DNA of 48,793 nucleotides from Acidobacteriota bacterium. Its GTDB lineage: Bacteria > Acidobacteriota > Thermoanaerobaculia > Multivoradales > SZUA-115. Of the stretch, positions 1-8,352 are shown in pieces. The translations under genes and the position numbers were made by a program. The notes under the pieces were generated by a model. The model saw only the letters and a list, made by a program, of their open reading frames with translations. It ran no database searches and was not told where the DNA came from. Where the stretch lies: positions 1-48,793 of the forward strand of contig JAJRVQ010000183.1 in assembly GCA_024277255.1 (NCBI GenBank). Direction: 5' to 3'. The number at the start of each line of letters is the position of its first letter. The first letter of the stretch is position 1.

Positions 1-1
1 A

Positions 2-1108
2 GGAGAAGAGTTCGTACTTGCCACCGAGCGCCGAACCAGGAAACCAAGCTCACCGCCCAAGGTCCGTTCAACACCCCCGGAAGCCACCGAGACCGCGGTC
101 TCGTGGCGACTCACCGTCGAACAGATCGGCCAGCAACTGAGCTGGGAACTCTCCGGCCCCAGCCGCAAGGCCGTTCACCTCGGCCCGGCTCCCGACTGGC
201 CGGCGGTACGGGCGCAACTCAACAGCCGTCGCTACAAACAAGTTGGGCGAGCCCTGGTCGACCCGGGGTTGCAGGACCTCTTGCAACCGTTGGAGCCGGC
301 CGACGAGCTGACTCTACAGCTCACCCCATCGACCGAGCCCTACCCGTGGGAGTGGATCGAGGTCGACGGCGAGCCACTCTGTCTGCGCTACCGGCTGCAA
401 CGGGCACCGGTCGGCGTCTCCGAAGAGGCACGAGGGCTTCCCCGGTTGGGAGACTCCGTGAGCCTTCTGGTCCTCGGTGATCCCACCGGCAACCTACCCG
501 GGGCGCGCCGCGAAGCTGAGGAGATCGCTCGCCTGTGGAGTGATCGAGGCCAGGCCGAGGTCACCCAGCTACTCGGCGCCGCGGCCTCCTTCGACCGGGT
601 CACCGCCGAGCTGCGCTCCGGGGCCTACGACGCCGTGCACTTCGCCGGCCACGCCTGGGCGGACGCGCAGAGCGCTTACCTGCACCTGGCCGAAAATGAA
701 GAGCTGCGCTCCGACGAAGCCCGTTCGCTCCTCAGCCCGCACCCTCCGGCCCTCCTCTTCCTCAACTCCCACTACACCGCCTTCATCCCGGCGGGGGTCG
801 AGCTGGTGAGAGACCCGAAGCGAGCGATGACCGGCCTACCGGCCAGCGGCGGCGGCCGTGGCGGCTTCACCGCGGCGGCCAGCGTCTCGGGCGTCGGTGC
901 TTTCCTCGGCTGTCTGGGTTCGGCGAGCGACGAGGGCTCCGCCGAGCTCGCCGTCGCCTTGCACCAAGGACTGATCGACGGCTTGGCGGTCAACCAGGCA
1001 CTGCGCCGCGCCCGGCTCAGCCTGCGCCAGCAAGATCCCAAGAATGACGACTGGCGCTACTTCGTGCTCAGCGGTCGCGGCGACCTGGCCCTCCGCCTTG
1101 CTGAGTAG
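2..1108 (+). CDS. CHAT-domain protein, C-terminal part, catalytic Cys replaced by His
   Basis: The reading frame is open from the left edge of the window, so the N-terminus is missing. About 368 residues are visible. The C-terminal half has the CHAT (caspase-like) pattern: a beta-strand LLVLGDP, then DAVHFAGHAW with the His dyad residue (about residue 217 of the visible part), and a GVGAF...GSASDEG block followed by the ALRRARLSL helix. Where the family has the nucleophile in an N-[AS]-C-x-T context, this protein reads LFLNSHYTAF (His about residue 257, codon cac at 770-772). It therefore looks like a pseudoprotease. The upstream half (strand-rich, with PWEWIEVDGEPLCLRY) resembles the region that precedes CHAT in other multidomain CHAT proteins. 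Any effector or sensor domain would lie upstream, outside the window. The domain call is firm; the role is unknown. Confidence 0.8.
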   Translation, partial: GEEFVLATERRTRKPSSPPKVRSTPPEATETAVSWRLTVEQIGQQLSWELSGPSRKAVHLGPAPDWPAVRAQLNSRRYKQVGRALVDPGLQDLLQPLEPADELTLQLTPSTEPYPWEWIEVDGEPLCLRYRLQRAPVGVSEEARGLPRLGDSVSLLVLGDPTGNLPGARREAEEIARLWSDRGQAEVTQLLGAAASFDRVTAELRSGAYDAVHFAGHAWADAQSAYLHLAENEELRSDEARSLLSPHPPALLFLNSHYTAFIPAGVELVRDPKRAMTGLPASGGGRGGFTAAASVSGVGAFLGCLGSASDEGSAELAVALHQGLIDGLAVNQALRRARLSLRQQDPKNDDWRYFVLSGRGDLALRLAE

Positions 1109-1138
1109 CATTTCGGGCGACGCGGCCTCCGCCGGCTC

Positions 1139-1597
1139 TCAAGCGAGCTGATCGCCTCGCCACAACCGGCTGCAGCGGCCGCAGCGCCACCGCCGGCGCA
1201 GAATCGGAAGCGGGAAGCCAAGCAGCAGAAAGCTGCCCACGAAGCCGCCGCGTGAGAAGCGTTCGCGGACGAGATTGTCCGACCCGCAATTGGGGCACAG
1301 AAGGGCATCGGGGTGGTCGTCGCCGGTGGCCAAGCCGATCTCCGGTAGATCGGCCGGGGTATCCAGCAGCGCCCGCGCCGCGGCGGCTTCCGATTCCGGC
1401 ACCAGCACCTTGATGCCGCCGACGGCCCGGGCCACGAACCAGTCCATGCGAATCAGATTGTCGTCGGCCAGGGTGGCGCGAAAACCCTCCGTCTCCAACC
1501 GCGAGCAGGCCAACTCCGCCTCCCAAGGTGAATCCAGGGCCGCCACCACGACCCTCTGTTCATAGCGGGAGTCCGCCTGTTCAAACTTCTGGTTCAT
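1139..1597 (-). CDS. DUF2007-domain protein with C-terminal zinc ribbon
   Basis: This is a 152-residue protein. The N-terminal half (RVVVAALDSPWEAELACSRL, then FRATLADDNLIRMDW and VLVPESEAAAARALL) has the fold pattern of the DUF2007 'putative signal transducing protein' family. The C-terminal half has a two-knuckle zinc-ribbon signature, CPNC followed about 40 residues later by CGRC. A hydrophobic glycine-rich stretch (FVGSFLLLGFPLPIL) lies between the knuckles. No signal peptide is seen, so it is probably cytoplasmic or membrane-associated. It converges on the CHAT gene and is divergent from the tlpA-like pair. No strong ribosome-binding site precedes the ATG. The family has no established biochemical function. 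Confidence 0.7.
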   Translation of the reverse strand: MNQKFEQADSRYEQRVVVAALDSPWEAELACSRLETEGFRATLADDNLIRMDWFVARAVGGIKVLVPESEAAAARALLDTPADLPEIGLATGDDHPDALLCPNCGSDNLVRERFSRGGFVGSFLLLGFPLPILRRRWRCGRCSRLWRGDQLA

Positions 1598-1706
1598 CCA
1601 GCCCTACTGTACCGGATCGCCCGCGGAGCCGGAGTCATCGTTTGCTGCTAAGATGACGAATCATGAGGAGTCGCGGAACTTTCACCGACGCAGGAGCTTG
1701 GAATCG

Positions 1707-2732
1707 ATGACCGGCAAACGAACGATCGCCGCTTTGGCCTTGACCTTTCTCGGCCTGGGTGTGGCGACACTTCCTGCCCGCGGCCAGGATGGCTACGAAG
1801 CGGCCCTGGCCAGAGCCGACAACTTGATGAAGGAGCACCGCGACTACGCTGCTGCCCTGGAGGCCTACCGGGAGGCTGAGAATCTGACCGAAAGCCCTGA
1901 CTTCAGGCTGCTCAGCGGCGCTGCGGCCGCGGCGGTGGCGCTCCAGAAGTACCCCCTCGCCGCCGACTACAGCCGGCGAGCCACCGCGGCGGCGCAAAGT
2001 GACGAGGAACACGGCATCGCCTACACCCAGTTGGGCGTGGCCCTGTTCGAAACCGGCGATGTCTCCAAACGCAGGACCAAAGCGGTGGTCGAGGCGCTGC
2101 GGGCAGCGATCGACCATCAGGGCAAGGAGGCTCGGCTGGCTCGTTACCTTCTGGGGCGTTCTCTGCTCCGGCTGGGCGAGGATGAGGAGGGCAGCCGGCT
2201 GCTCAACGAGCTGATCGCCGACTATCCCGACCATCAGCTGGCGGATTCGGCGAAGATGTTGCTCGACGACCCGCGCCGGGCGCGCACTAGAATCATTCCG
2301 GCCTTCGAAGTGACAACCTTGGAGGGCGAGACGATTAGCGATCAGAGCCTGCGCGGCCAGGTGGTGTTGATCGACGTCTGGGCCACCTGGTGCGCCCCTT
2401 GTCGCGCCTCGGTGCCCCACCTCAAGAAACTGCACGCGAAAATGGAGGGAGAGGCGTTCACCCTCCTCGGCATCAGCGTCGACAGTAATGAGGAAAAGCT
2501 ACGCGACTACGTGACCGACTACGACATGACCTGGCCGCAGCACTGGGACGGCCAGCGGAGCCTGTCGATCACCCGTCTCCTCGCCACCGGCTACCCCACC
2601 TACATCGTGGTCGACCACGAAGGTGTCATCCGCTTCACCACCAGCGGCTGGAACGAGCAGGTCGGCTTCACCATCGAGCGTGAGATTCGTTCCGCCTTGA
2701 AGGCCGCCCGCAAGGCGGCGAAGAAGTCATGA
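1707..2732 (+). CDS. TPR-thioredoxin (TlpA-like) exported disulfide oxidoreductase
   Basis: This is a 341-residue protein from the ATG at 1707. That start is preferred over an in-frame ATG at 1653 because AGGAG lies at 1692-1696 and because a clean signal peptide follows (TGKRTIAALALTFLGLGVA, cleavage near ARG-QDG). Residues about 25-190 form TPR-like helical repeats (YEAALARADNLM, YAAALEAYREAE, YPLAADYSRRA, and a LGRSLLRLGEDEEG helix). Residues about 200-335 form a TlpA/ResA-type thioredoxin domain with the active site WCAPC (Cys229/Cys232) and the cis-proline strand TGYPTYIVVD. It probably acts in the periplasm as a thiol-disulfide reductant or a receptor-linked redox protein. The stop overlaps the next start by 4 bp, so the two thioredoxins are translationally coupled. 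Confidence 0.8.
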   Translation: MTGKRTIAALALTFLGLGVATLPARGQDGYEAALARADNLMKEHRDYAAALEAYREAENLTESPDFRLLSGAAAAAVALQKYPLAADYSRRATAAAQSDEEHGIAYTQLGVALFETGDVSKRRTKAVVEALRAAIDHQGKEARLARYLLGRSLLRLGEDEEGSRLLNELIADYPDHQLADSAKMLLDDPRRARTRIIPAFEVTTLEGETISDQSLRGQVVLIDVWATWCAPCRASVPHLKKLHAKMEGEAFTLLGISVDSNEEKLRDYVTDYDMTWPQHWDGQRSLSITRLLATGYPTYIVVDHEGVIRFTTSGWNEQVGFTIEREIRSALKAARKAAKKS

Positions 2733-3289
2733 GCCGCCGTCAGCCACCGCTCACCGGCTGGTGGCTCACCGCGCTACTCTCGCTGGTCGTCGCACTCACC
2801 ACCGCAGATGTGGCTCGCGCTGCCGGCGACAAACCCACGATGGTGCCCAAGAACGGGATCACCACCCTCGGCGGCGAGTTGCTCCGCCCCGATGATTTCA
2901 CCGGCAAGGTGGTGCTGTTCGATTTCTGGGCTACCTGGTGCAAGCCTTGTGTAGTGGCCATTCCGCACCTCGGCGAGCTAGCCGCCGGCTACGCGAAGAA
3001 GCCCTTTCGTCTGGTCAGCGTGAGTAGCGACCTCGACGAAGAGAAGGTGCGCGGTTTTGTCGAGGAAAAGGCCATGCACTGGCCACAGGTGTGGGACGAT
3101 TCCGGTTCCCTCGCCAACCGACTGCACGTCGTCGGCTACCCGACCTACGTGCTCTTCGATCACCAAGGACAAGAGATCTTCCGCGTCAGCGGCTGGGGAC
3201 CGGCCATCCAGCGCAAGCTCGATCAGGAGGTCGAGGCCGCGATCGAAGAGGCGACGAAGCATCCAGTGGAGATCGCGGCGCAGCCTTGA
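2729..3289 (+). CDS. TlpA-like exported thioredoxin
   Basis: This is a 186-residue protein. An N-terminal signal peptide or anchor (RRQPPLTGWWLTALLSLVV, then VARAAG) is followed by one thioredoxin-fold domain with active site WCKPC (Cys71/Cys74), the strand VVLFDFWATW and the cis-Pro loop VGYPTYVLFD. The start ATG overlaps the stop of the preceding TPR-thioredoxin (ATGA). Similarity between the two (both have WPQ.WD, GYPTY and a SGW motif near the end) suggests tandem duplication. Both are probably periplasmic. The substrate is not evident: no cytochrome c maturation genes or Dsb partners are nearby. Confidence 0.8.
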   Translation: MSRRQPPLTGWWLTALLSLVVALTTADVARAAGDKPTMVPKNGITTLGGELLRPDDFTGKVVLFDFWATWCKPCVVAIPHLGELAAGYAKKPFRLVSVSSDLDEEKVRGFVEEKAMHWPQVWDDSGSLANRLHVVGYPTYVLFDHQGQEIFRVSGWGPAIQRKLDQEVEAAIEEATKHPVEIAAQP

Positions 3290-3343
3290 TCCAACCCACG
3301 TTCGGCGGATCGAGTGAGCAAAGGGGCACGGGATCGGCGTTGG

Positions 3344-3372
3344 TTGTGCCTCTATCCCAGCCTTGCTACCCT
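3344..3372 (+). promoter_or_regulatory. candidate sigma70-type promoter of the xdh operon
   Basis: A TTGTGC hexamer (3344-3349) is separated by 17 bp from TACCCT (3367-3372), with an extended -10 TGC just before it. It lies 60 bp upstream of the xanthine dehydrogenase start, in the 142-bp gap after the thioredoxin pair. This was found by eye only. Confidence 0.35.
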
Positions 3373-3431
3373 GACGGCACTCGCTCGCACGCACTGGCTG
3401 CCGACACCACGGCGCAACCAAAGGGGTCCGC

Positions 3432-5618
3432 TTGAAACGCCACGAGGGGCTGGACAAACTGATCGGCCGAACTCTCTATATCGACGACTTGCCCCTCGCC
3501 GGCTGTCTGTGGGGAGCGACGGTGCGCAGCCCGGCCCCGCGAGGACGGATCCGCGATGTACGGATCCCGGATCACCTCGATCGCCCAGGGCTGATCCGCG
3601 TCGACCACCGAGACGTGCCGGGGCCCAACGTCGTCTCTTTGATCGAAGAGGACTGGCCGATCCTCGCCGCCGATGGCGTGCGCCACCGCCATGAGTCGGT
3701 GATGCTGGTGGCCGCCGAGTCCCGCGACGCCGCCCGCCGGGCGGCGGCCGAGATCGAGGTGGTGATCGACCTCGAACCGGCGGTACTCGACTTCCGCCGG
3801 GAGCCGACGGCGGAGCAGATCCAGCATGGAGAGGACAACGTCCTCAAGCAACTCAAGATCGAGCGCGGGGAGGTCGACGAAGCGCTGGCGGCGGCGCCCA
3901 TCGTGGTCGAGGGCGAATACGAGACCGGGGCACAGGAACACGTCTACCTGGAAACGCAAGGGATGGCCGCCTGGCTCGACGGCGAGGTGGTGGTGGTCTG
4001 CGGCTCGATGCAGTGCCCGTACTACGTGGAGAAGGCCCTGACCCAAGCGCTGGCCCTGCCGCCCAGCCGCGTGCGGGTGATCCAGGCGGCGACCGGCGGC
4101 GGTTTCGGTGGCAAAGAGGACTTTCCCTCGATCCTGGCGATTCACACCGCCTTGCTGGCCTTGAAGGCCCAGCGGCCGGTCAAGCTGATCTACGATCGCG
4201 GTGAGGACATGGCGGCGACCACCAAGCGCCACCCCTCCTGGGTGCGCCATCGCACCGGACTCGACGAGAAGGGCAAGCTCCTGGTGCAAGACATCGAGGT
4301 GCTTTTCGACGGCGGCGCCTACGTCACCTTGTCGCCGGTGGTGCTGTCGCGCGGCATGATCCACGCCGCCGGCCCCTACGCCTGCGACCACGTGCGAATC
4401 CGCGGGCGGGTGATGTTGACCAACTCGGTGCCCTTCGGCGCCTTCCGCGGTTTCGGCGCCCCGCAGACTCTCTTCGCCATCGAGCGCCACATGGATGTCA
4501 TCGCCCAGCGGATCGGCATCGACCCTGTCGAGCTGCGCCGGCGCAATCTGATCACCGACGGCCAGCCGACCGCCACCGGTCAGGTGATCAACGACGGCAC
4601 CGACCGGCAGAAGGTGCTGCGGCGGGCGCTCGATCTTTCCCGCTTCGAGTACAAGCGCGGCCAGCACGCCGCCTTCAACCGCGACCATGACCACTTGCGC
4701 CGGGGGATCGGACTGGCCTGCTTCTTCCACGGCGCCGGCTTTACCGGCAGCGGCGAGCGGACGATGAAGTCCCTCCTCCATGTCGCCGGCCTGCCGGACG
4801 GTCGCGTCGAAGTCTTGTCCGCCAGTACGGAGATCGGACAAGGGACGATCACCATCTTCACCCAGCTCGTCGCCGACCGGCTGCGGCTGGCGCCGGAGCA
4901 GATCCTCATCGCCCAACCCGACACGTCGCGGGTGCCCGACAACGGCCCCACGGTCGCCTCGCGCACCACCATGGTGGTCGGCCGGTTGATCGAACGCGCC
5001 TGCGACAACCTGCGGGAGAAGGTCGGTCTGGCCGCCGGCGCTTCCGGATCCGAGCTGCACGAGGCGATCCTCACCTGGCACCGGGAGCACCCCGGTGAAC
5101 AGCTCATCGGCAAAGCCCGCTACCAGCAGCCACCGGGCATCGAGTGGGACGACAAGACCTACCGCGGCGACGCCTACGGCGCCTACGGCTGGGCCACTTA
5201 CGTGGCGGAAGTCGAGATCGACCTGCGCACCTACACCGCCCGGGTAATCGACTTTGTGGCCGTCCAGGAGATCGGCAAGGTGCTCAACGAGACTCTGGCG
5301 CGCGGCCAGATTCAGGGCGGAGTGGTGCAGGCGATCGGCTGGGCCCTGCTCGAAGAGTGCGACTGGAGCGAGGGTGGCATGGCAAACCATCAGCTGACCA
5401 ACTACATCATCCCCACCAGCGACGACGTGCCGTCGATCCGCGTTGCCTTTCTGGAAAACCCCTACCCCTACGGCGGGCAGGGCGCCAAGGGGATCGGCGA
5501 GCTGCCGATGGACGGCCCGGCGCCGGCGATCTTCAACGCCGTCGCCGCCGCCACCGGTACCGATCCGCGCGTTGTGCCGCTGGTGCCCGAGCGACTGATG
5601 GAGTTGATCGAGTCATGA
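3432..5618 (+). CDS. xdhA: xanthine dehydrogenase-type molybdopterin-binding subunit
   Basis: This is a 728-residue large subunit of the xanthine oxidase family (symbol follows E. coli usage). The N-terminal aldehyde-oxidase/xanthine-dehydrogenase a/b hammerhead is seen as YIDDLPLAGCLWGATVRSP. The Mo-cofactor region has GGGFGGKED (about residue 221), FRGFGAPQ (about 338) and a C-terminal GAKGIGELPMDGPAP that carries the position of the catalytic Glu. The start is TTG, chosen because AAGGGG lies 5 bp upstream and no in-frame ATG fits. The length is slightly short compared with typical single-subunit Mo chains, but all core motifs are present. It forms a complex with the two following subunits; the ATGA overlap couples translation. 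The neighbouring urate-degrading genes favour hypoxanthine/xanthine as substrate over nicotinate or aldehydes. No XdhC-type cofactor chaperone is seen here. Confidence 0.88.
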   Translation: MKRHEGLDKLIGRTLYIDDLPLAGCLWGATVRSPAPRGRIRDVRIPDHLDRPGLIRVDHRDVPGPNVVSLIEEDWPILAADGVRHRHESVMLVAAESRDAARRAAAEIEVVIDLEPAVLDFRREPTAEQIQHGEDNVLKQLKIERGEVDEALAAAPIVVEGEYETGAQEHVYLETQGMAAWLDGEVVVVCGSMQCPYYVEKALTQALALPPSRVRVIQAATGGGFGGKEDFPSILAIHTALLALKAQRPVKLIYDRGEDMAATTKRHPSWVRHRTGLDEKGKLLVQDIEVLFDGGAYVTLSPVVLSRGMIHAAGPYACDHVRIRGRVMLTNSVPFGAFRGFGAPQTLFAIERHMDVIAQRIGIDPVELRRRNLITDGQPTATGQVINDGTDRQKVLRRALDLSRFEYKRGQHAAFNRDHDHLRRGIGLACFFHGAGFTGSGERTMKSLLHVAGLPDGRVEVLSASTEIGQGTITIFTQLVADRLRLAPEQILIAQPDTSRVPDNGPTVASRTTMVVGRLIERACDNLREKVGLAAGASGSELHEAILTWHREHPGEQLIGKARYQQPPGIEWDDKTYRGDAYGAYGWATYVAEVEIDLRTYTARVIDFVAVQEIGKVLNETLARGQIQGGVVQAIGWALLEECDWSEGGMANHQLTNYIIPTSDDVPSIRVAFLENPYPYGGQGAKGIGELPMDGPAPAIFNAVAAATGTDPRVVPLVPERLMELIES

Positions 5619-6091
5619 TCGAAGTCACCTTCACGCTCAACGCCTCCGCGGTCACCGTCGAGATTCCTCCCACCGAACGGCTACTCGACACGCTGCGCTA
5701 CCGCCTGTCGCTGACCGGCACCAAGGAGGGCTGCGGTGAGGGCGAGTGTGGCGCCTGCACCGTCTATCTGGACGGACTGCCGGTCAACTCTTGCTTGCTC
5801 CCCACCTACCAGGTACGCGGCCGGCGGGTGGAGACGGTCGAATCGCTCGACCCGGCGCGGCTGGCACCGTTGCATGAGAGTGGCGCCACCCAGTGCGGCG
5901 CCTGCACCCCCGGAGTGGCGATGACCGCCCTGTGGATTCTCGATCACCGGCACCTTCTTCGCACCCACAGCTTGCGCGAGTTGATGGCGGGGAATCTCTG
6001 CCGTTGCACCGGCTACAACGGCATCATCGAAGGCATCCGCCAGGCCCTTTACGAGCAACCGGGGCCACCCACCGACCCAGGTCAAAGCTAG
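5615..6091 (+). CDS. xdhC: xanthine dehydrogenase-type [2Fe-2S] subunit
   Basis: This is a 158-residue small subunit with two [2Fe-2S] centres. The plant-ferredoxin-type cluster is bound by GCGEGECGACTV (Cys40, 45, 48) and Cys60. The second cluster uses QCGACTPG (Cys94, 97) and NLCRCTGY (Cys129, 131). The reading frame extends far upstream within the Mo-subunit gene. The start at 5615 is chosen because it overlaps the preceding stop by 4 bp and begins directly with the conserved ferredoxin strand (IEVTFTLNA). It transfers electrons from the Mo centre to FAD. The symbol follows E. coli, where xdhC is the Fe-S subunit; elsewhere xdhC names an unrelated chaperone. Confidence 0.9.
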   Translation: MIEVTFTLNASAVTVEIPPTERLLDTLRYRLSLTGTKEGCGEGECGACTVYLDGLPVNSCLLPTYQVRGRRVETVESLDPARLAPLHESGATQCGACTPGVAMTALWILDHRHLLRTHSLRELMAGNLCRCTGYNGIIEGIRQALYEQPGPPTDPGQS

Positions 6092-6949
6092 ATGGCGCTC
6101 TTCCTTCCCTCGACGCTGAGCGAGGCCTGCGAGTTACTCGCCGCGCACAACGGCGATGGTGAATCGGCCTTGGTGCCGATCGCCGGCGGCACCGACCTCT
6201 ACACTCACTGGCCGCAACGGCCGAGTGAGCATGAGCGGGACTACCTCGACCTGTCGGCGATCGAGGAGCTGCGCGGCGTCGTCTGGAGGAAGGACTCGCT
6301 CACCCTTGGGGCACTCGCCACCTACTGGGAGCTGATCCAGGACCGCACCTGTTGGAGCGCCCTGCCGATGCTGGTCCAGGCCGCTCGCCAGATCGGTGCA
6401 GTCCAGATCCAGACCCGCGGGACCTGGGCCGGCAACATCGCCAACGGTTCGCCCGCCGCCGACGGCGTCCCGGTACTGATGGCCTACGACGCCGTTGTCG
6501 AATTGATTTCCACCAAGGAAGGCAAGGAGGAGCGCGAGGAGGTCGCGCTGGCCGATTTCTATCTCGGCTACAAGCAGATGAGAATGCGGCCCGACCAGCT
6601 GATCCGCTCGATCCGACTCCCCCGCCGGCCGATCCTCTTCCAGCGTTTCGAGAAGGTCGGATCGAGAAGCGCCCAGGCGATCACCAAAGTCGGCGTGGCG
6701 ATCGCCCGTTCGGCGGCGGGCTGGCGGGTGGTGGCCAACAGCGTCGCGCCCACCGTCTGCCGCTGTCGAACGGTCGAAGCCTTGCTCGAAGAGAAGGTGC
6801 CAGTGCGAAGCCCGGCTGATCTGGCCGCCGCTGTCGACCAGGACATCGCGCCGATCGACGACATTCGTTCCACCGCGCGGTACCGCCGACAGGTGCTCGC
6901 CCGCCTCCTCTATTTCGCCCTGCGAGAGAGCTGCCCCGCCTTCGAATAG
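6092..6949 (+). CDS. xdhB: xanthine dehydrogenase-type FAD-binding subunit
   Basis: This is a 285-residue FAD subunit of the molybdopterin dehydrogenase FAD-binding family. FAD contacts are seen in VPIAGGTDLYTHW (about residues 27-39) and GTWAGNIANGSPAADGVP (about 110-127). The C-terminal CO-dehydrogenase flavoprotein-like part follows (QRFEKVGSRSAQAITKVGVA). The ATG immediately follows the TAG of the Fe-S subunit gene with no gap. It completes a Mo / Fe-S / FAD three-gene enzyme that would oxidise hypoxanthine and xanthine to urate using NAD+ or another acceptor. Gene order Mo-FeS-FAD is one of several seen in the family. Confidence 0.88.
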   Translation: MALFLPSTLSEACELLAAHNGDGESALVPIAGGTDLYTHWPQRPSEHERDYLDLSAIEELRGVVWRKDSLTLGALATYWELIQDRTCWSALPMLVQAARQIGAVQIQTRGTWAGNIANGSPAADGVPVLMAYDAVVELISTKEGKEEREEVALADFYLGYKQMRMRPDQLIRSIRLPRRPILFQRFEKVGSRSAQAITKVGVAIARSAAGWRVVANSVAPTVCRCRTVEALLEEKVPVRSPADLAAAVDQDIAPIDDIRSTARYRRQVLARLLYFALRESCPAFE

Positions 6950-6996
6950 TCCCCCTCGCACGTCAAGTCACCAGATCTGAAATCGAGAGAAGTGAG

Positions 6997-8352
6997 ATGA
7001 AGACCACTCTGAGCGAAGCGACCCTACGCACCATCCTCGGCGACTTGCAGCCGGCACACCGGCAGTTCGCCGGCTCTTACCCCGGCGAGTCGATCGACCG
7101 CCAGCCGGTGCATACGGTCTACGGCGGCGCCCATCTCTTTCGTGCCGAAACCGCCGGCCGGCTCGGAAGCCTGGCGCGGCGCTCTCTCGATCAGTTCGCG
7201 CCCGACGCGATGACCTTCGCGCAGGCTGTCGGCGTGCAGGGTGACGAGAGCTTCGCGCGGACGATCTACGATCGGGTCCGCGCCAAGCTGGTCAGCGAGC
7301 CCGTCGAGGACTTCCGCATCGACTTCGAGGACGGCTACGGCAACCGTCCCGAGGGCGAAGAGGACGCGGTCGCCGTCAGCGCCGCCCGGGAGGTGGCGCG
7401 GGGAATGGAATCCGCCACCCTCCCCCCGTTCGTGGGCATCCGCATCAAGCCCCTCAACGTCGAACTGGAGCATCGCGCGGTGCGTACGCTGGACCTCTTC
7501 TTGACCGCCCTCGGCGCGGCGACGGGCGGAGTTCTGCCGGGCGGCTTCGTCGTCACCCTGCCCAAAGTGGTCCGCGTCGAGCAGGTCAGGGCGCTGGTCC
7601 GAAGTCTCGCCGCTCTAGAAGCCGCCGGCCCCTTCGCCCCGGGGAGCTTGAAGCTGGAGCTGATGGTCGAAACCCCGCAGTCGCTCTTCGACGACGAGGG
7701 GCGCGCTCACCTGCCCCGCTTGGTGGCGGCGGCCGAGGGCCGCTGCGTGGCCGCCCACTTCGGCGTCTACGACTACACCGCCAGCCTGGCGATCACCGCC
7801 TCCCACCAAACGATGGACCACTTCGCCTGCGATGTGGCGCGCAACATGATGCAGATCCAGCTCGCCGGAACCCCGGTCGCGCTGTCCGACGGCGCCACCA
7901 ACATCATGCCGGTCGTCGCCCATCGCGCGGCGAAAGAGGGGCCGCCGTTGAGCGAGCGCCAGGTGCGAGAGAACGTCGAGAGCGTCCACCGCGGCTGGCG
8001 GCTGCACTTCGACCACGTGCGCCACTCGCTGCGCAACTCCTTCTACCAAGGCTGGGACTTGCACCCGGCGCAGCTGCCCACGCGCTACGCGGCGCTCTAC
8101 TCCTTCTTCCTCGAAAGCCTGCCCGCCGCCTCCACCCGGCTGCGCGCCTTCGTCGAAAAAGCGGCCCAGGCCAACCTGGCCGGCGATGTCTTCGACGACG
8201 CCGCCACCGGCCAGGGTCTCCTCAACTTCTTCCTGCGAGGCCTCAACTGCGGCGCCATCACCGTCGAAGAAGCCCGCGACACCGGCCTCACCCTGGACGA
8301 GCTGCGCAGCCGCTCCTTCCTCAAGATTCTGGCCGGGCGCTCCGGCGGCTGA
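6997..8352 (+). CDS. CitE/HpcH-like TIM-barrel aldolase (DUF6986-like)
   Basis: This 451-residue protein has features of the HpcH/HpaI/CitE superfamily: RIDFEDGYG (acidic Mg-binding motif), FVGIRIKPLN, FVVTLPKV, LKLELMVETPQSL (metal-binding Glu) and HFGVYDYTASL. I recall this long variant as the family catalogued as DUF6986, which in actinobacteria and Deinococcus lies in urate/allantoin gene clusters. Here too it follows the xanthine dehydrogenase genes by 47 bp and is very probably co-transcribed with them. A role in handling glyoxylate or a ureidoglycolate-derived C2 unit would fit CitE-like chemistry, but this is inference. A purine-rich GAGAGAAGTGAG precedes the ATG. The last 32 bp overlap the convergent vapC gene. 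Confidence 0.65.
   Translation: MKTTLSEATLRTILGDLQPAHRQFAGSYPGESIDRQPVHTVYGGAHLFRAETAGRLGSLARRSLDQFAPDAMTFAQAVGVQGDESFARTIYDRVRAKLVSEPVEDFRIDFEDGYGNRPEGEEDAVAVSAAREVARGMESATLPPFVGIRIKPLNVELEHRAVRTLDLFLTALGAATGGVLPGGFVVTLPKVVRVEQVRALVRSLAALEAAGPFAPGSLKLELMVETPQSLFDDEGRAHLPRLVAAAEGRCVAAHFGVYDYTASLAITASHQTMDHFACDVARNMMQIQLAGTPVALSDGATNIMPVVAHRAAKEGPPLSERQVRENVESVHRGWRLHFDHVRHSLRNSFYQGWDLHPAQLPTRYAALYSFFLESLPAASTRLRAFVEKAAQANLAGDVFDDAATGQGLLNFFLRGLNCGAITVEEARDTGLTLDELRSRSFLKILAGRSGG

Noticed and set aside
3366..5390. Long open frame (674 codons) antisense to the xanthine dehydrogenase Mo subunit
   Set aside because: It mirrors a well-supported gene in GC-rich DNA, has low-complexity His/Gly/Asp-rich translation and no family motif.
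5144..5614. N-terminal extension of the Fe-S subunit frame into the Mo-subunit gene
   Set aside because: The extension is Arg/Gly-rich shadow sequence. The ATG at 5615 overlaps the previous stop by 4 bp and starts at the conserved ferredoxin strand.
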